Notes under the pieces: generated by a model
The model's input: the letters and a program-made list of their open reading frames with translations, nothing else
Told to the model about the DNA's origin: nothing
Database searches by the model: none
Position numbers and translations under genes: made by a program
Shown: positions 1-8,343 of the stretch, one piece after another
How positions within the stretch are numbered: position 1 is the first letter of the stretch
Layout of the letters: each line of letters starts with the position of its first letter
Assembly (NCBI GenBank): GCA_022791355.1
Contig: JAAVYX010000089.1
Coordinates: 1 to 51,316 of the forward strand
DNA: 51,316 nt
Direction: 5' to 3'
Source of the DNA: Clostridiales bacterium
GTDB lineage: Bacteria; Bacillota; Clostridia; Oscillospirales; Acutalibacteraceae

Positions 1-211
1 CTTATGTGTAGAATATGACGGCAATTCCGATTTTTCAAACTGCCCCTAATCAAAAAAGGAAAAAACACCAAGCACAAAACAGCCAAATCAAAAAAGAGAA
101 AAATAGGTGTGATTTAATATCACAAAAAAGCCCCGGTCATGCCGCCCCCCCTCCCCGCATATAAATAAAAAAACAAAAATCATCCTGCTTAAAGGGAAAG
201 AAGGCGGTAAA

Positions 212-1321
212 ATGACCATCTGTATTCGGGGCAAGCGTCTGGTCATGGCGGCTGTGGCGCTGGTGGTCTGCGCCGCAGTAGCGGCGGGGGGCTGTCTTCT
301 GCACGGGGCCCTGGCCGAGGAGAAGGAGCGGCAGGAGAAGTCCTTTATCAAATGGGTGGATTTCAACGTCCCCTACGATATGCTGGAAAAGGCTCTGAAG
401 CTGGATCTAGACTCCCACCAAAAGGACGAGGCGGTCAAGCTGAACTGGGTGGAGCTGTTGGCCTACACCGCCACCCGCAGCGGCGGCAACTGGTCGGGAG
501 TTAAGACGGCCAAGCTGGAGGAGCTGGCCGCCCTGCTCCGGCAGGGCAAGACCATGGAGGAGTTAACGGCCAACCTCAAGCACTACTCTTATTTTTTGGA
601 GGCCTACACCGCCGTGCTGGGCGGACTGGTGGGCAATTACGAGGTGCAGGTGAAGGCCGAGGGCAGCGAGGAAATGCGGTGGGAGAGCCGGTACGGCCTC
701 ATGGCCTTTTCCCCCATCGCCAAGAACTATCCCTACAACGACTACGACGACTTCGGCAACAGCCGGGACTACGGCTTCAAACGCAAGCATCTGGGCCACG
801 ACCTCATGGGCGCAACCGGCACCCCCATCATAGCGGTGGAGGGGGGCGTGGTGGAGGCCCTGGGCTGGAACCAGTACGGCGGCTGGCGTATCGGCGTCCG
901 CAGCTTCGACCAGAAGCGGTATTACTACTACGCCCATCTGCGTCAAAACTTCCCTTACAACAAGGCCCTGCGGGTGGGGTCGGTGGTGCTGCCAGGAGAC
1001 GTGATCGGATATCTGGGCCATACCGGCTACAGCGCCAACGAAAACGTCAACAACATCCGCCAGCCCCATCTCCATTTTGGAATACAGCTGATCTTCGACG
1101 AGTCCCAGAAGGAGGGCAACAACGAAATATGGATCGACTGTTATCAGCTGGTCAGGCTGCTGCGGCGGCATCAGTCCGAGGTGGTCAAGGACAGGGAAAC
1201 CAAGGAGTACAGCCGAGTATACGATATCCGGCCGGCGGGGCAGCCCCAGCGGTCCAACCCGGAAAACGTCCCCGACCCTCTGGCCGAGGACCCCGGAGAG
1301 TCGGCCTCCTCCGAAGAGTAA
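212..1321 (+). CDS. Membrane-anchored M23 family metallopeptidase
   Basis: 369-aa protein, probably a peptidoglycan endopeptidase of the LytM/M23 family acting outside the membrane. Seen in sequence: residues 11-30 form a hydrophobic N-terminal anchor or signal segment. The C-terminal half carries the M23 zinc site, with HxxxD at H193-D197 (in KHLGHDLMG) and the HxH motif H286/H288 (in QPHLHFG). The stretch GTPIIAVEGGVV at about 203-214 is typical of the family. Residues 40-160 match nothing I recognise. The C-terminal tail (about 340-369) is rich in Pro, Glu and Ser and looks disordered. The start is the ATG after GAAGGCGG. It stands alone, with a hairpin just after the stop. All zinc ligands are present, so it should be active. 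Family certain; cellular role (growth, sporulation or division) unknown. Confidence 0.88.
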   Translation: MTICIRGKRLVMAAVALVVCAAVAAGGCLLHGALAEEKERQEKSFIKWVDFNVPYDMLEKALKLDLDSHQKDEAVKLNWVELLAYTATRSGGNWSGVKTAKLEELAALLRQGKTMEELTANLKHYSYFLEAYTAVLGGLVGNYEVQVKAEGSEEMRWESRYGLMAFSPIAKNYPYNDYDDFGNSRDYGFKRKHLGHDLMGATGTPIIAVEGGVVEALGWNQYGGWRIGVRSFDQKRYYYYAHLRQNFPYNKALRVGSVVLPGDVIGYLGHTGYSANENVNNIRQPHLHFGIQLIFDESQKEGNNEIWIDCYQLVRLLRRHQSEVVKDRETKEYSRVYDIRPAGQPQRSNPENVPDPLAEDPGESASSEE

Positions 1322-1750
1322 AGAAAAAAGAACGCCGCTGGCTGCAAACCGGCGGCGTTGGACTGTCGAAAAGGGATCGCGCAGGCTTTCCAATGCCACA
1401 ACTGACGACACATGCCTAGCGACCATGCGTCGGTTGTGGCAACGGCAAATCCCATAATCATGGGATTTGTCGGGGGGAGCTGGAAGGGGGAGCTGACCCC
1501 CTTCCAGAGCTTGTTGTCAAGCGCACGCCGCCGGCCGCAAACCGGCGGCGTTCGACTTTTCAGGCTTGCTTGCGCCGTTTTCAAGCAGTATAATATTCGC
1601 AGACGGCCGTAATACCGGCGAGCGGTCCCCGATGCCAAGCCCTATCCTGCGGTCTGCCCTTCCGGCGGCGCGGGCGAATAAGTCTTGGGGCCGGAAAGAG
1701 AAAAAAGAAGCAAAACGCGCGGCTGGGCGCGTTTTAAGGAGGATGCAGGA
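1322..1750. repeat. Palindrome-rich intergenic region
   Basis: 429 bp without a convincing gene. It holds two copies of an inverted repeat sharing GCAAACCGGCGGCGTT: 1331-1341 pairs with 1349-1359 (one G-T wobble), and 1525-1534 pairs perfectly with 1542-1551. Between them are TGCCACAACTGACG at 1394-1407, pairing with 1428-1441 (one wobble), and a perfect 9-bp hairpin, AAATCCCAT at 1447-1455 with ATGGGATTT at 1460-1468. The 1525-1551 hairpin is followed by CGACTTTT and may work as a terminator. The similar ends and nested palindromes suggest a small non-autonomous repeat element, but I cannot see another full copy in the window. Confidence 0.5.
1566..1594 (+). promoter_or_regulatory. Sigma-A-type promoter of the dockerin protein gene
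   Basis: TTGCTT (1566-1571), 17-bp spacer, then a perfect TATAAT (1589-1594). It lies directly after the hairpin plus T-run at 1525-1560 and would give a leader of about 150 nt before the start at 1751. Confidence 0.6.
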
Positions 1751-4700
1751 ATGAAAAGATTTTTGATCGGCCTGTGGATTGGGGCTCTTTTGCTGTCCTT
1801 TGCGGCGGTTCCGCTCAATGCGGCGGCCCTGGAGGGCGGCGCGTTGGCTGCGGATCCGGCCGGCGAGGGCTTCACCGGCACGAAAAACACCGCCGCTTGG
1901 AAGCCCGAAGCGGGAGTCGATTACGAAAAGTATGACTTTTTAGGCAGAGGCGAGGAGCTTTTAAAAGAGGTGCAGGCGGCCTATCCGGACTATACGGTCG
2001 CCTATCGTCTGGACGGGCAGGCTGCCAACGCCGATACGCTGAACCGGATGGTAAATGTGATGGCCGTCTACAAGGACGCGGACCCTGCCGCCAAAATCCT
2101 GACGGTGGAGGCCGACTCTATTACGATACGGCTGCAATGCGAGTATACCGACCTGAGAGGAAGCGCGGGCAGCTTTATGTCGGTCAGCTTTACCACCAAT
2201 CTGCCTTCGATATTTCTTGCGAGTATCAGCGCGGACCCGAATGACCGTAACGGAGAGATCCGCCAGGATAATATTCGGCCGACGGGCGAAAAGGGGACCT
2301 ATACGGCCAAGGTCAAGCTGACCATCCCCTATGTGCAGGCCGGCCGGTACTACCTGAATTTCTTTAACGACAGCTGGAACGCGGGCTATCCCCACCTGCT
2401 CAGCGTCCCCCTCGACATAACCGAGGGCGCTCATTCCGACAGTCCCTATCATCTGCTCTACGCGGGGGACTGGGATATGATTACGGCCGAGGGGTATCAG
2501 GAAAGCCTGACCCAGCTCTTTTATAACAGCTATCCCAGACTGTACGCCCGCTTCGGCCTGGGCAGCGAACCGAAAACCATCACCTTTACAGCCGACAAGG
2601 CGTATGACGGCGTGGCCTACAATCTAGGGCAGAATATCGTCGTTTCGGTGGACTACGCCAACAGGAATCCGCGGGACATCGGTTTTTTCTCCCACGAGAT
2701 CACCCATGCGGTGCAGCAGTACAGCAAGATGAGCTATGACGGCGACCATCCCGACGAGGGGCTTTGGTGGATTGAGAATATGGCCAACTACGGCGGCTTC
2801 CGCTATTTCCATTGGTCGGACGCCGACTATGTGCAGATCTATCGGGCCGACGATCCCTCTCTCCAGGACTGGGGCTATCAGGCTTATGGCAATAACAAAT
2901 GGTTTTTCGCCTATATGGACGCCAAATATCCCACCGTAAAGAATGCGGACGGCACACTGAAATACGGGCTGATCGATTCCATCAACCGGCTGATTAAGAC
3001 CTATGCCGGAAGCGATCAGCTCAGCGCCAATCCCAAAAATCCCGATACGCCCTTCAGTAAAATCGTCAAGGATATCACCGGCTACGACTGCATAGAAAGC
3101 CTGCGGCTGCATTACGTCGAGGAGTTGAAAAGCGGCAGCTGGAGCTTTACGGGCTTTGGAGATTACGCCGACAATTTTATCACCGAGGACCTGCCCGGCG
3201 TGCCCAACCCCGATTATCCCGCGGTAACCGCCAAGCAGCCGGGCGGCAAAACGGCTCAAAAACTCGGCGAGGTGGTGACCGGCGAGGGCAACCTCTGTCT
3301 GGACGGGTCGATTCACAGGTTTTCCGGGCAGACGAACAGCGGCGAGGGGGCCGCGCTGCTCATCGACGGAAACGAGAATACCAAATGGTGTTCCACAACC
3401 GGCGCGGTAAACGATCAGACCTACTGTCTGGACGGAACCCGGCAATGGGTGATTATTGATCTGGGCGGATGGAAAAGCTTCGACACTTATACGATTTTCA
3501 ATACCCACTCAAAGGAAGGCTTCGGAAACATGACCGAGTGGGAACTGCTCACGTCGGACGACGGGAAGAGCTGGACGTCGGTGGATTATCAGCCCGCCTG
3601 TAACGAGGCCAAGGCCTCTTTTGACATAGGCAAGCAAAGCGGCCGTTACCTGTTGCTCAAAGCCTATAATCCCGACGACGGGGGCCCGGGTACGATTCGG
3701 CTGTATGAATTCCAGCTGTTTAATCGGAGCAATCAACCGGACCCGGTAGAGCCCGCGGTGAGCGAACAGGCCGAGCGAATCGAGCGGAAAATCGCCGCCA
3801 TCGGCAAGGCGGACTATTCCGTAGCCTGCGGCGAACGCATCCAGACGGCCCGCGCGGCTTACGACGCGGCTGCCGCCGAGGTGCAAGGTATGGTTTCCAA
3901 TCTGGCCGTCCTGGAGCAGGCCGAGGCCGCCTACGCCGCCTTCTTTGAGGGCGTCCGCAAGGTGGAAAACGGGAACGAGATCACGCCTATCGCCGGTCCC
4001 GGCGATGGAGACGAGAAGTTCGACAATATGTTCGACGGAAAGCTGGACACCAAGTTCGGCGCCTGGGACCCTGGCGATCCCATCCTCTTCTCGGCAGACA
4101 AACCCATTGCCGTCAAGTATTACGCCTTCACCACCGGCGCCGACAGCGGCCAGTGGCCGGGCCGCAATCCCAAAAACTGGACCCTGTACGGCTGCAACGA
4201 TTACACGCCCGAACGCGACGGCGACTGGAAGGTTATCGACGCTGTGGAGGGCAACGGCGACCTGCCCGATGCCAACTGCGTGGAGGTGCGCTTTGCCGTG
4301 GACGCTCCCGCCGCTTACCGCTTTTACAAGCTGGTGTTCCGCAATCACCCCACTTGGCTTCAGCTCTCTGAGGTCGGTTTGTACGCGCTGGACGCGGCGG
4401 TTGAGCTGGCCGATTACGCGGCGGTGGACGCGGCCCTCGCCAAGATTCCCAAGGACCTGTCGGTTTACACCGACGCTTCCGCAGCGGCCTTGCAAAGCGC
4501 CGTAAACGCAGTTGTTCGGGAGCTGCCCATCACCGAGCAGACGACGGTGGACGGTTACGCGGAGGCTATTCAGCGGGCTGTCGCCAAGCTAGCCTACAAG
4601 GACGCCGACTATCAGAAGGTCAACGACGCCATCAAAAGGGCCGAGGCGCTGGACCAGTCCCTATATAAGGACTTCTCGGCCGTAACCAAAGCGATTGCGG

Positions 4701-5203
4701 CCGTGGTTCGCGGAAAGAACATTACCGAGCAGGCCGCGGTAGACGCTATGGCCAAGGCCATTGAGGAAGCCGTGGGCAAGCTGGAGTTTAAACCGGCCGA
4801 TTACGCGGCGGTGGACGCGGCCATTGCCAAGGTCCCCGCCGACCTATCCGGTTACACCGACGCTTCCGCAGCGGCCTTGCAAAGCGCCGTAAACGCAGTT
4901 GTTCGGGAGCTGCCCATCACCGAGCAGGCCGATGTGGACGCTATGGCCAAAGCGATTGAGGAGGCTGTCGCCGGCCTTCAGAAAAAGTCTGACAGCCCCG
5001 GCGAAACCGTCCCAGGCGATATGAATAAGGACGGCAAGATTACGATTCAGGACGTGATGGAGGCCTGTAAGGCGCTGGCCCGTCAGTCGGCCGGCAAAGC
5101 CCCTACCGCGGATGAGATGAAGCGGGGCGATCTGGACGGCGACGATAAATTGACCATCGCCGACGTTATGGAAATCTGTAAGCTCCTGGCTCGCCAGGCA
5201 TAA
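1751..5203 (+). CDS. Secreted dockerin-bearing BSP-family metalloprotease-like protein with discoidin and FIVAR-like modules
   Basis: 1150-aa secreted multidomain protein. The ATG at 1751 is chosen because AAGGAGG precedes it and a clean signal peptide follows (MKRFLIG, hydrophobic core, NAAA). Domains in order: an N-terminal region to about 240; a zinc-metalloprotease-like domain with HEITH at 315-319 and HAVQQ directly after, resembling the basic secretory protein family; a discoidin-like module at about 515-657; a second one at about 737-880; three alpha-helical FIVAR-like repeats at about 885-1080; and a C-terminal type I dockerin with two calcium loops, DMNKDGK (from D1090) and DLDGDDK (from D1127). 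A dockerin implies docking to a cohesin scaffold; none is in this window. A DNA repeat of about 76 bp (4465-4540 and 4852-4927) lies in the FIVAR-like region. Dockerin and HExxH are clear; the substrate is unknown. Confidence 0.85.
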   Translation: MKRFLIGLWIGALLLSFAAVPLNAAALEGGALAADPAGEGFTGTKNTAAWKPEAGVDYEKYDFLGRGEELLKEVQAAYPDYTVAYRLDGQAANADTLNRMVNVMAVYKDADPAAKILTVEADSITIRLQCEYTDLRGSAGSFMSVSFTTNLPSIFLASISADPNDRNGEIRQDNIRPTGEKGTYTAKVKLTIPYVQAGRYYLNFFNDSWNAGYPHLLSVPLDITEGAHSDSPYHLLYAGDWDMITAEGYQESLTQLFYNSYPRLYARFGLGSEPKTITFTADKAYDGVAYNLGQNIVVSVDYANRNPRDIGFFSHEITHAVQQYSKMSYDGDHPDEGLWWIENMANYGGFRYFHWSDADYVQIYRADDPSLQDWGYQAYGNNKWFFAYMDAKYPTVKNADGTLKYGLIDSINRLIKTYAGSDQLSANPKNPDTPFSKIVKDITGYDCIESLRLHYVEELKSGSWSFTGFGDYADNFITEDLPGVPNPDYPAVTAKQPGGKTAQKLGEVVTGEGNLCLDGSIHRFSGQTNSGEGAALLIDGNENTKWCSTTGAVNDQTYCLDGTRQWVIIDLGGWKSFDTYTIFNTHSKEGFGNMTEWELLTSDDGKSWTSVDYQPACNEAKASFDIGKQSGRYLLLKAYNPDDGGPGTIRLYEFQLFNRSNQPDPVEPAVSEQAERIERKIAAIGKADYSVACGERIQTARAAYDAAAAEVQGMVSNLAVLEQAEAAYAAFFEGVRKVENGNEITPIAGPGDGDEKFDNMFDGKLDTKFGAWDPGDPILFSADKPIAVKYYAFTTGADSGQWPGRNPKNWTLYGCNDYTPERDGDWKVIDAVEGNGDLPDANCVEVRFAVDAPAAYRFYKLVFRNHPTWLQLSEVGLYALDAAVELADYAAVDAALAKIPKDLSVYTDASAAALQSAVNAVVRELPITEQTTVDGYAEAIQRAVAKLAYKDADYQKVNDAIKRAEALDQSLYKDFSAVTKAIAAVVRGKNITEQAAVDAMAKAIEEAVGKLEFKPADYAAVDAAIAKVPADLSGYTDASAAALQSAVNAVVRELPITEQADVDAMAKAIEEAVAGLQKKSDSPGETVPGDMNKDGKITIQDVMEACKALARQSAGKAPTADEMKRGDLDGDDKLTIADVMEICKLLARQA
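4465..4927 (+). repeat. Internal direct repeat in the FIVAR-like region
   Basis: Positions 4465-4540 and 4852-4927 appear identical, offset by 387 bp (129 codons). Similarity extends upstream through the segment encoding YAAVDAA. Identity at third codon positions indicates recent duplication or gene conversion, while the middle repeat (about 4600-4800) has diverged. Confidence 0.75.
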
Positions 5204-5236
5204 TTTCTTCCCTGCGCATCATAGCTTTTATAGAGA

Positions 5237-5280
5237 GGCTGGCAGCGGGCGATTGGAACGTTCCTCTGTCAGCCCCTTTT
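5237..5280 (+). terminator. Terminator after the dockerin protein gene
   Basis: GGCTGGCAG (5237-5245) pairs with CTGTCAGCC (5266-5274) with one wobble, then CC and TTTT at 5277-5280. It lies 34 bp after the stop codon. Confidence 0.55.
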
Positions 5281-5492
5281 GCCAGCCCTATAACCCAAAG
5301 GCCTTTCCGCCCCCCCTCGCTTGCATAAGAATCTGCTTAGCGGCAAAATATCCAATATTCTGATTTTCAAACAAGGCATCATTCTTGCGGGCGGCTGTCG
5401 TGTGACAAGAAAATGGCGCCCAAATCGGCCCCAAAATCCCGCCTGGACGGCATGCTGCCGCCGCGCATACTGGTTCTAAGTAAAGGCAAGGC

Positions 5493-6764
5493 TTAAATCT
5501 CCGTAATTCCCCCTACCAGAATGCCTAAATTATCCCGATAAATCTGGTCGAACTGGGACAGGGGCAGGGGGCATACGCCGCGTCCGGCTTCAACGGTGTA
5601 GCCCGGGCGGTTGTAGGCCTGTATAAACCAGTCCTTGTATCCTGCGAAGCCGGAGGCGTAGGGAGTCTGCTCTACGGCGTAGCCGCTGACCCGTCCGAAA
5701 TATTCGGCGATGGAACGGGAGCCGGACGGCTCATAGTCGAGATACTTCCAGTAGATTACCTGGCCCTGGGTGTGGTAGGCCAGGATTAGGGAAAAGTTCC
5801 GATGGACGGTGAAACGCTGAAGGGCTTGGCTTTCGGGGGCGGACAGGGGAGCGGGGCCCACATAGTCTCTGGGGCCGGGGCGGGTGTACCCCTGGGCGAA
5901 CTTAATCTGCTTGGCCTGCTCCCAGCCCGCCGGGAATTGCAGGTTCAGATCCACCCCGCTGATGTTGGCCTTCCAGCCGCTGGGAAAGGGAATGTCGGGG
6001 TAATCCGCCGCCATGGTCTTGGCTTGGTCGTAGAAGCCGCCGCTGTCCAACACGCCGTTTACCAGGTCGACCCCGTCCGGGTTGGCCATGGGAACCATAA
6101 AGAGGGTAGCCTTATCGTACAGCGCGGCGGCAGGCGTACCGCCGATGCTGCCGCCGGCGGCGTAGGCTGCGGCGTATTCCTCCAGAAAACGGAGGAGCAG
6201 GGGCGTGGTGATCCACTCGTTGGCGTGGATGGCGGCATTGTAAAAGACCTGGACCGATCCCCGGCCCATTTGCAGATAGGGAATGGGCCGGCCCATGACG
6301 CTGCCGCCGATGCTCCCGCGGGCGATAAAGGGGTAACGGGCCGTCATGCCCTCGACAATGTACTGGATGAGCTGGGAAGAGTACCGCACCCCGGTAGGGA
6401 CCAACGGGAAGCCTAAGGGTATGGTCACGGCCGTTCCCGCGGGCAGGGGTTCCCCAGTGAGGGAAGGATTGGCGGTTTGGATGGCTGCGGCGGCGGTATT
6501 GTGCTGTTGGGCCAGGCTGGCGACAGTGTCGTCGGCGCCGGCTGTGCGGCGCAGGTAGCCCCGCAGGTAGCCGGCCAGCCGTCCCCAGGTCGCCGGGCCG
6601 GCCACGCCGTCGGGGTCCAGCCCCTGGGCCTGCTGGAACCGGCGCAGCGCGCCGTCGGCAGCCGGGCCCAAGACGCCGTCTATGGGGCCGGGATCATACC
6701 CCGCCCGCTGTAAAGCCAGCTGGATATACTCCACCCGCGCGCCTTTGGAATCGAGCTTTTCCAT
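5493..6764 (-). CDS. M14 peptidase with peptidoglycan-binding and LysM-like modules (gamma-D-glutamyl-L-diamino acid endopeptidase I type)
   Basis: 423 aa. Residues 1-65 are a PG_binding_1 module (GYDPGPIDGVLGPAADGALR), about 70-117 a LysM-like module, and about 125-423 a zinc carboxypeptidase fold. The M14 site is complete: zinc ligands H180 and E183 (in IHANEW) and H331 (in AYHTQG), and catalytic E392 (in TVEAGRG). No signal peptide is visible. This architecture matches the sporulation enzyme gamma-D-glutamyl-(L)-meso-diaminopimelyl peptidase I of Bacillus sphaericus, which also lacks a signal peptide and hydrolyses the D-Glu-diamino acid bond in muropeptides. I infer a role in spore cortex or wall recycling. 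The minus-strand start has AAGGGGG about 9 nt upstream. It is transcribed away from the flagellar operon. Confidence 0.88.
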   Translation of the reverse strand: MEKLDSKGARVEYIQLALQRAGYDPGPIDGVLGPAADGALRRFQQAQGLDPDGVAGPATWGRLAGYLRGYLRRTAGADDTVASLAQQHNTAAAAIQTANPSLTGEPLPAGTAVTIPLGFPLVPTGVRYSSQLIQYIVEGMTARYPFIARGSIGGSVMGRPIPYLQMGRGSVQVFYNAAIHANEWITTPLLLRFLEEYAAAYAAGGSIGGTPAAALYDKATLFMVPMANPDGVDLVNGVLDSGGFYDQAKTMAADYPDIPFPSGWKANISGVDLNLQFPAGWEQAKQIKFAQGYTRPGPRDYVGPAPLSAPESQALQRFTVHRNFSLILAYHTQGQVIYWKYLDYEPSGSRSIAEYFGRVSGYAVEQTPYASGFAGYKDWFIQAYNRPGYTVEAGRGVCPLPLSQFDQIYRDNLGILVGGITEI

Positions 6765-6973
6765 GAAATGCGTCCCCCTTACAGCCTCGGTGCTTTTCTT
6801 TTATTCTATGCCGTCCGGCGGTGCGCGGTGCGGCGGATGGCTGGCGGGACGGAGCTTTTTTCACGGAAATTCCGAAAAGAAAAATTGTGGGAAGTATAAA
6901 TTTTTTCAAAATTTTTTTTGCGCTTTTGCCACATTTTGGAGAAAAAATTTTTATATATTTTATAGATATGCGG

Positions 6974-7002
6974 TTGCAATTTATCGAAAGACAAAGTATA
7001 AT
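6974..7002 (+). promoter_or_regulatory. Sigma-A promoter of the flagellar/chemotaxis operon
   Basis: TTGCAA (6974-6979), exact 17-bp spacer, TATAAT (6997-7002), preceded by an AT-rich tract. Transcription would start near 7008-7010, inside the perfect 12-bp palindrome TATACATGTATA (7008-7019). That palindrome is well placed to be an operator. This gives a leader of about 160 nt before flgB. Confidence 0.72.
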
Positions 7003-7017
7003 CACATTATACATGTA

Positions 7018-7134
7018 TAGTCCGGTATTTGGCGGTTTTTTGGCCTGTAAGGTGGTTTATTTGAAATGTTTCGCCTTCTCGGACTAGGAAGAATCGTTTG
7101 GAAAAGGGGATTTTGTAGGACCCGATACAAAATC
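7018..7134 (+). promoter_or_regulatory. Structured 5' leader of the flagellar operon
   Basis: TAGTCCG (7018-7024) can pair with CGGACTA (7080-7086), closing a 55-nt loop that holds an inner AAGGTG/CGCCTT helix. A second hairpin follows: GATTTTGTA (7109-7117) pairs perfectly with TACAAAATC (7126-7134), then GCCGTTTT. This could be a riboswitch-like or attenuating leader. I looked for the conserved bases of c-di-GMP-I (GEMM) riboswitches, known upstream of some clostridial flagellar operons, and did not find them. Confidence 0.4.
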
Positions 7135-7169
7135 GCCGTTTTGACATGCAAAGGAAAGGGATGATTGCC

Positions 7170-7559
7170 ATGATGGACTTTTTATCGAATAACTCTTTGC
7201 TTTTAATGGAAAAATCGATGGACTTTTTGTGGACCAAGCAGGCGGCTATCTCCGATAACATCGCCAATGTGGAAACGCCGAACTATAAGCCCAAGGTCGT
7301 GACCTTTGAGGAAACCGTTCGCGCCCGGTTGAAGGACGCTTTCAACTCCAAAACCTCGAGCAGCCAGCTGCGTAATATCTTGAACGGTTCGAGTTTTGCG
7401 GTGGTGGAGCCCCAGGAGGTCACCCGTATGGACGACAACGGCGTCAACGCCACCGAGCAGATGGTCGAGCTGGTCCGCAACGCTTACCAGATTCAATATG
7501 TGATGGAATCGATTTCCAGAGATTTATCCGTGATGCAGTCGGTTGTGCGCGGACAGTAA
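7170..7559 (+). CDS. flgB: Flagellar basal-body rod protein FlgB
   Basis: 129 aa from the preferred start. FlgB is the proximal rod subunit, exported by the flagellar type III system and placed next to the MS ring. The N-terminal rod/hook signature is at about 28-40 (SDNIANVETPNYK), and the C-terminal helix typical of axial proteins is present (QMVELVRNAYQIQYVMESIS). In-frame ATGs lie at 7146, 7161, 7170 and 7173. The ATG at 7170 sits 9 nt after AAGGAAAGGG and gives the usual family length; 7161 is also possible. First gene of the operon, followed by flgC after 99 nt containing the small hairpin GGCCC-tcgat-GGGCC (7596-7610). Confidence 0.93.
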   Translation: MMDFLSNNSLLLMEKSMDFLWTKQAAISDNIANVETPNYKPKVVTFEETVRARLKDAFNSKTSSSQLRNILNGSSFAVVEPQEVTRMDDNGVNATEQMVELVRNAYQIQYVMESISRDLSVMQSVVRGQ

Positions 7560-7658
7560 AATCATGATTTGCCGTGCAAAGCAAAATTTTTGTGAGGCCC
7601 TCGATGGGCCGAACGAAAGTCATACATACGCGGAACATATAAATAAGGTGGGTGCAGA

Positions 7659-8123
7659 ATGGCTTTTTTGAATACGATGAGCATTGTGGGGTCCGGCCTG
7701 ACGGCGCAGCAGCTGCGCTTGGACGTCATTTCGGAAAACGTTACGAATTCAACCACGACCCGGACCGAAAACGGCGGGGAAACCTATCGCCGTAAGGTCG
7801 TATACTTTGAGTCCAACTCGGGGGCACATTCCTTCCGGGCGGCCATGGCCCGAGCGGCCAGAGGGCTGCCGGTGAGCAAGGAGGGCGAGCAGGTCGGCGG
7901 CGTTCGGGTCACCCAGATTTTGGAGGACCCATCCGACTTTAAGCTGATGTATGATCCCACCCATCCGGATGCGGACGAGGAGGGCTACGTTTCCCTGCCG
8001 AACGTGGATATGGTCAAGGAGATTACCGACGCTATGGCGGCCTCTCAAGCCTATTCTTCTAATGTAACAGTGTTTAATACGATTAAAACCGTCGCCTTAA
8101 GAGGCCTTGATCTGGGCAAATAA
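7659..8123 (+). CDS. flgC: Flagellar basal-body rod protein FlgC
   Basis: 154-aa proximal rod subunit, assembled with FlgB between the MS ring and the distal rod. The N-terminal helix is typical (MSIVGSGLTAQQLRLDVISEN). The usual NIANxxT signature is changed to ENVTNSTTT. The C-terminus has the FlgC hallmark of VDMVKEITDAMAASQAYSSN followed by an amphipathic helix to the end. The start is an ATG with GGTGGG upstream. Genes on both sides (flgB, fliE) match the canonical fla/che order. Confidence 0.95.
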   Translation: MAFLNTMSIVGSGLTAQQLRLDVISENVTNSTTTRTENGGETYRRKVVYFESNSGAHSFRAAMARAARGLPVSKEGEQVGGVRVTQILEDPSDFKLMYDPTHPDADEEGYVSLPNVDMVKEITDAMAASQAYSSNVTVFNTIKTVALRGLDLGK

Positions 8124-8290
8124 TTTTTGCGCCCGGCGGTCGGCCGCGTAGTTTTATATTTGTATCATATTTTCCCGCGAAATTTCATTTCTTTAATAGG
8201 GACGATTGGTTGCGGAAAAGCAGGCTCAAGTTCAATCGGTTAAGGGTGAAGCTGTTTCATCCTTTCTTCTTTGTTTTCAGGAAAACATGG

Positions 8291-8309
8291 GCGGACGGCT
8301 TGCGTCCGC
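8291..8309 (+). other. Hairpin upstream of fliE
   Basis: GCGGACG (8291-8297) and CGTCCGC (8303-8309) form a perfect 7-bp stem with a 5-nt loop. It lies about 20 nt before the AAGGAGGAG ribosome-binding site of fliE and has no T-run, so a role in mRNA stability or translation is more likely than termination. Confidence 0.45.
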
Positions 8310-8343
8310 AGCCGAATTTGCAGCTTTTAAGGAGGAGCACAGT

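Larger units (their letters stand above)
6765..7169. promoter_or_regulatory. Divergent regulatory region upstream of the flagellar operon
   Basis: 405 bp between the M14 gene and flgB. Positions 6880-6965 are very AT-rich with phased A/T tracts, as expected of an UP element or curved DNA. An 11-nt palindrome CGGAAATTCCG sits at 6864-6874. The sigma-A promoter and structured leader are listed separately. The short ORFs across this region have no coding character. Confidence 0.6.

Noticed and set aside
2624..3508. 294-codon minus-strand ORF
   Set aside because: Antisense to the HEITH and discoidin-like regions of the dockerin protein; composition is that of a reversed coding strand.
6682..7087. 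Small ORFs in the AT-rich region before flgB
   Set aside because: They overlap the promoter and leader, have no good ribosome-binding site and no similarity that I recognise.
7003..7169. c-di-GMP-I (GEMM) riboswitch before flgB
   Set aside because: The conserved GEMM bases and tetraloop/receptor elements are not visible; only an unclassified structured leader can be supported.
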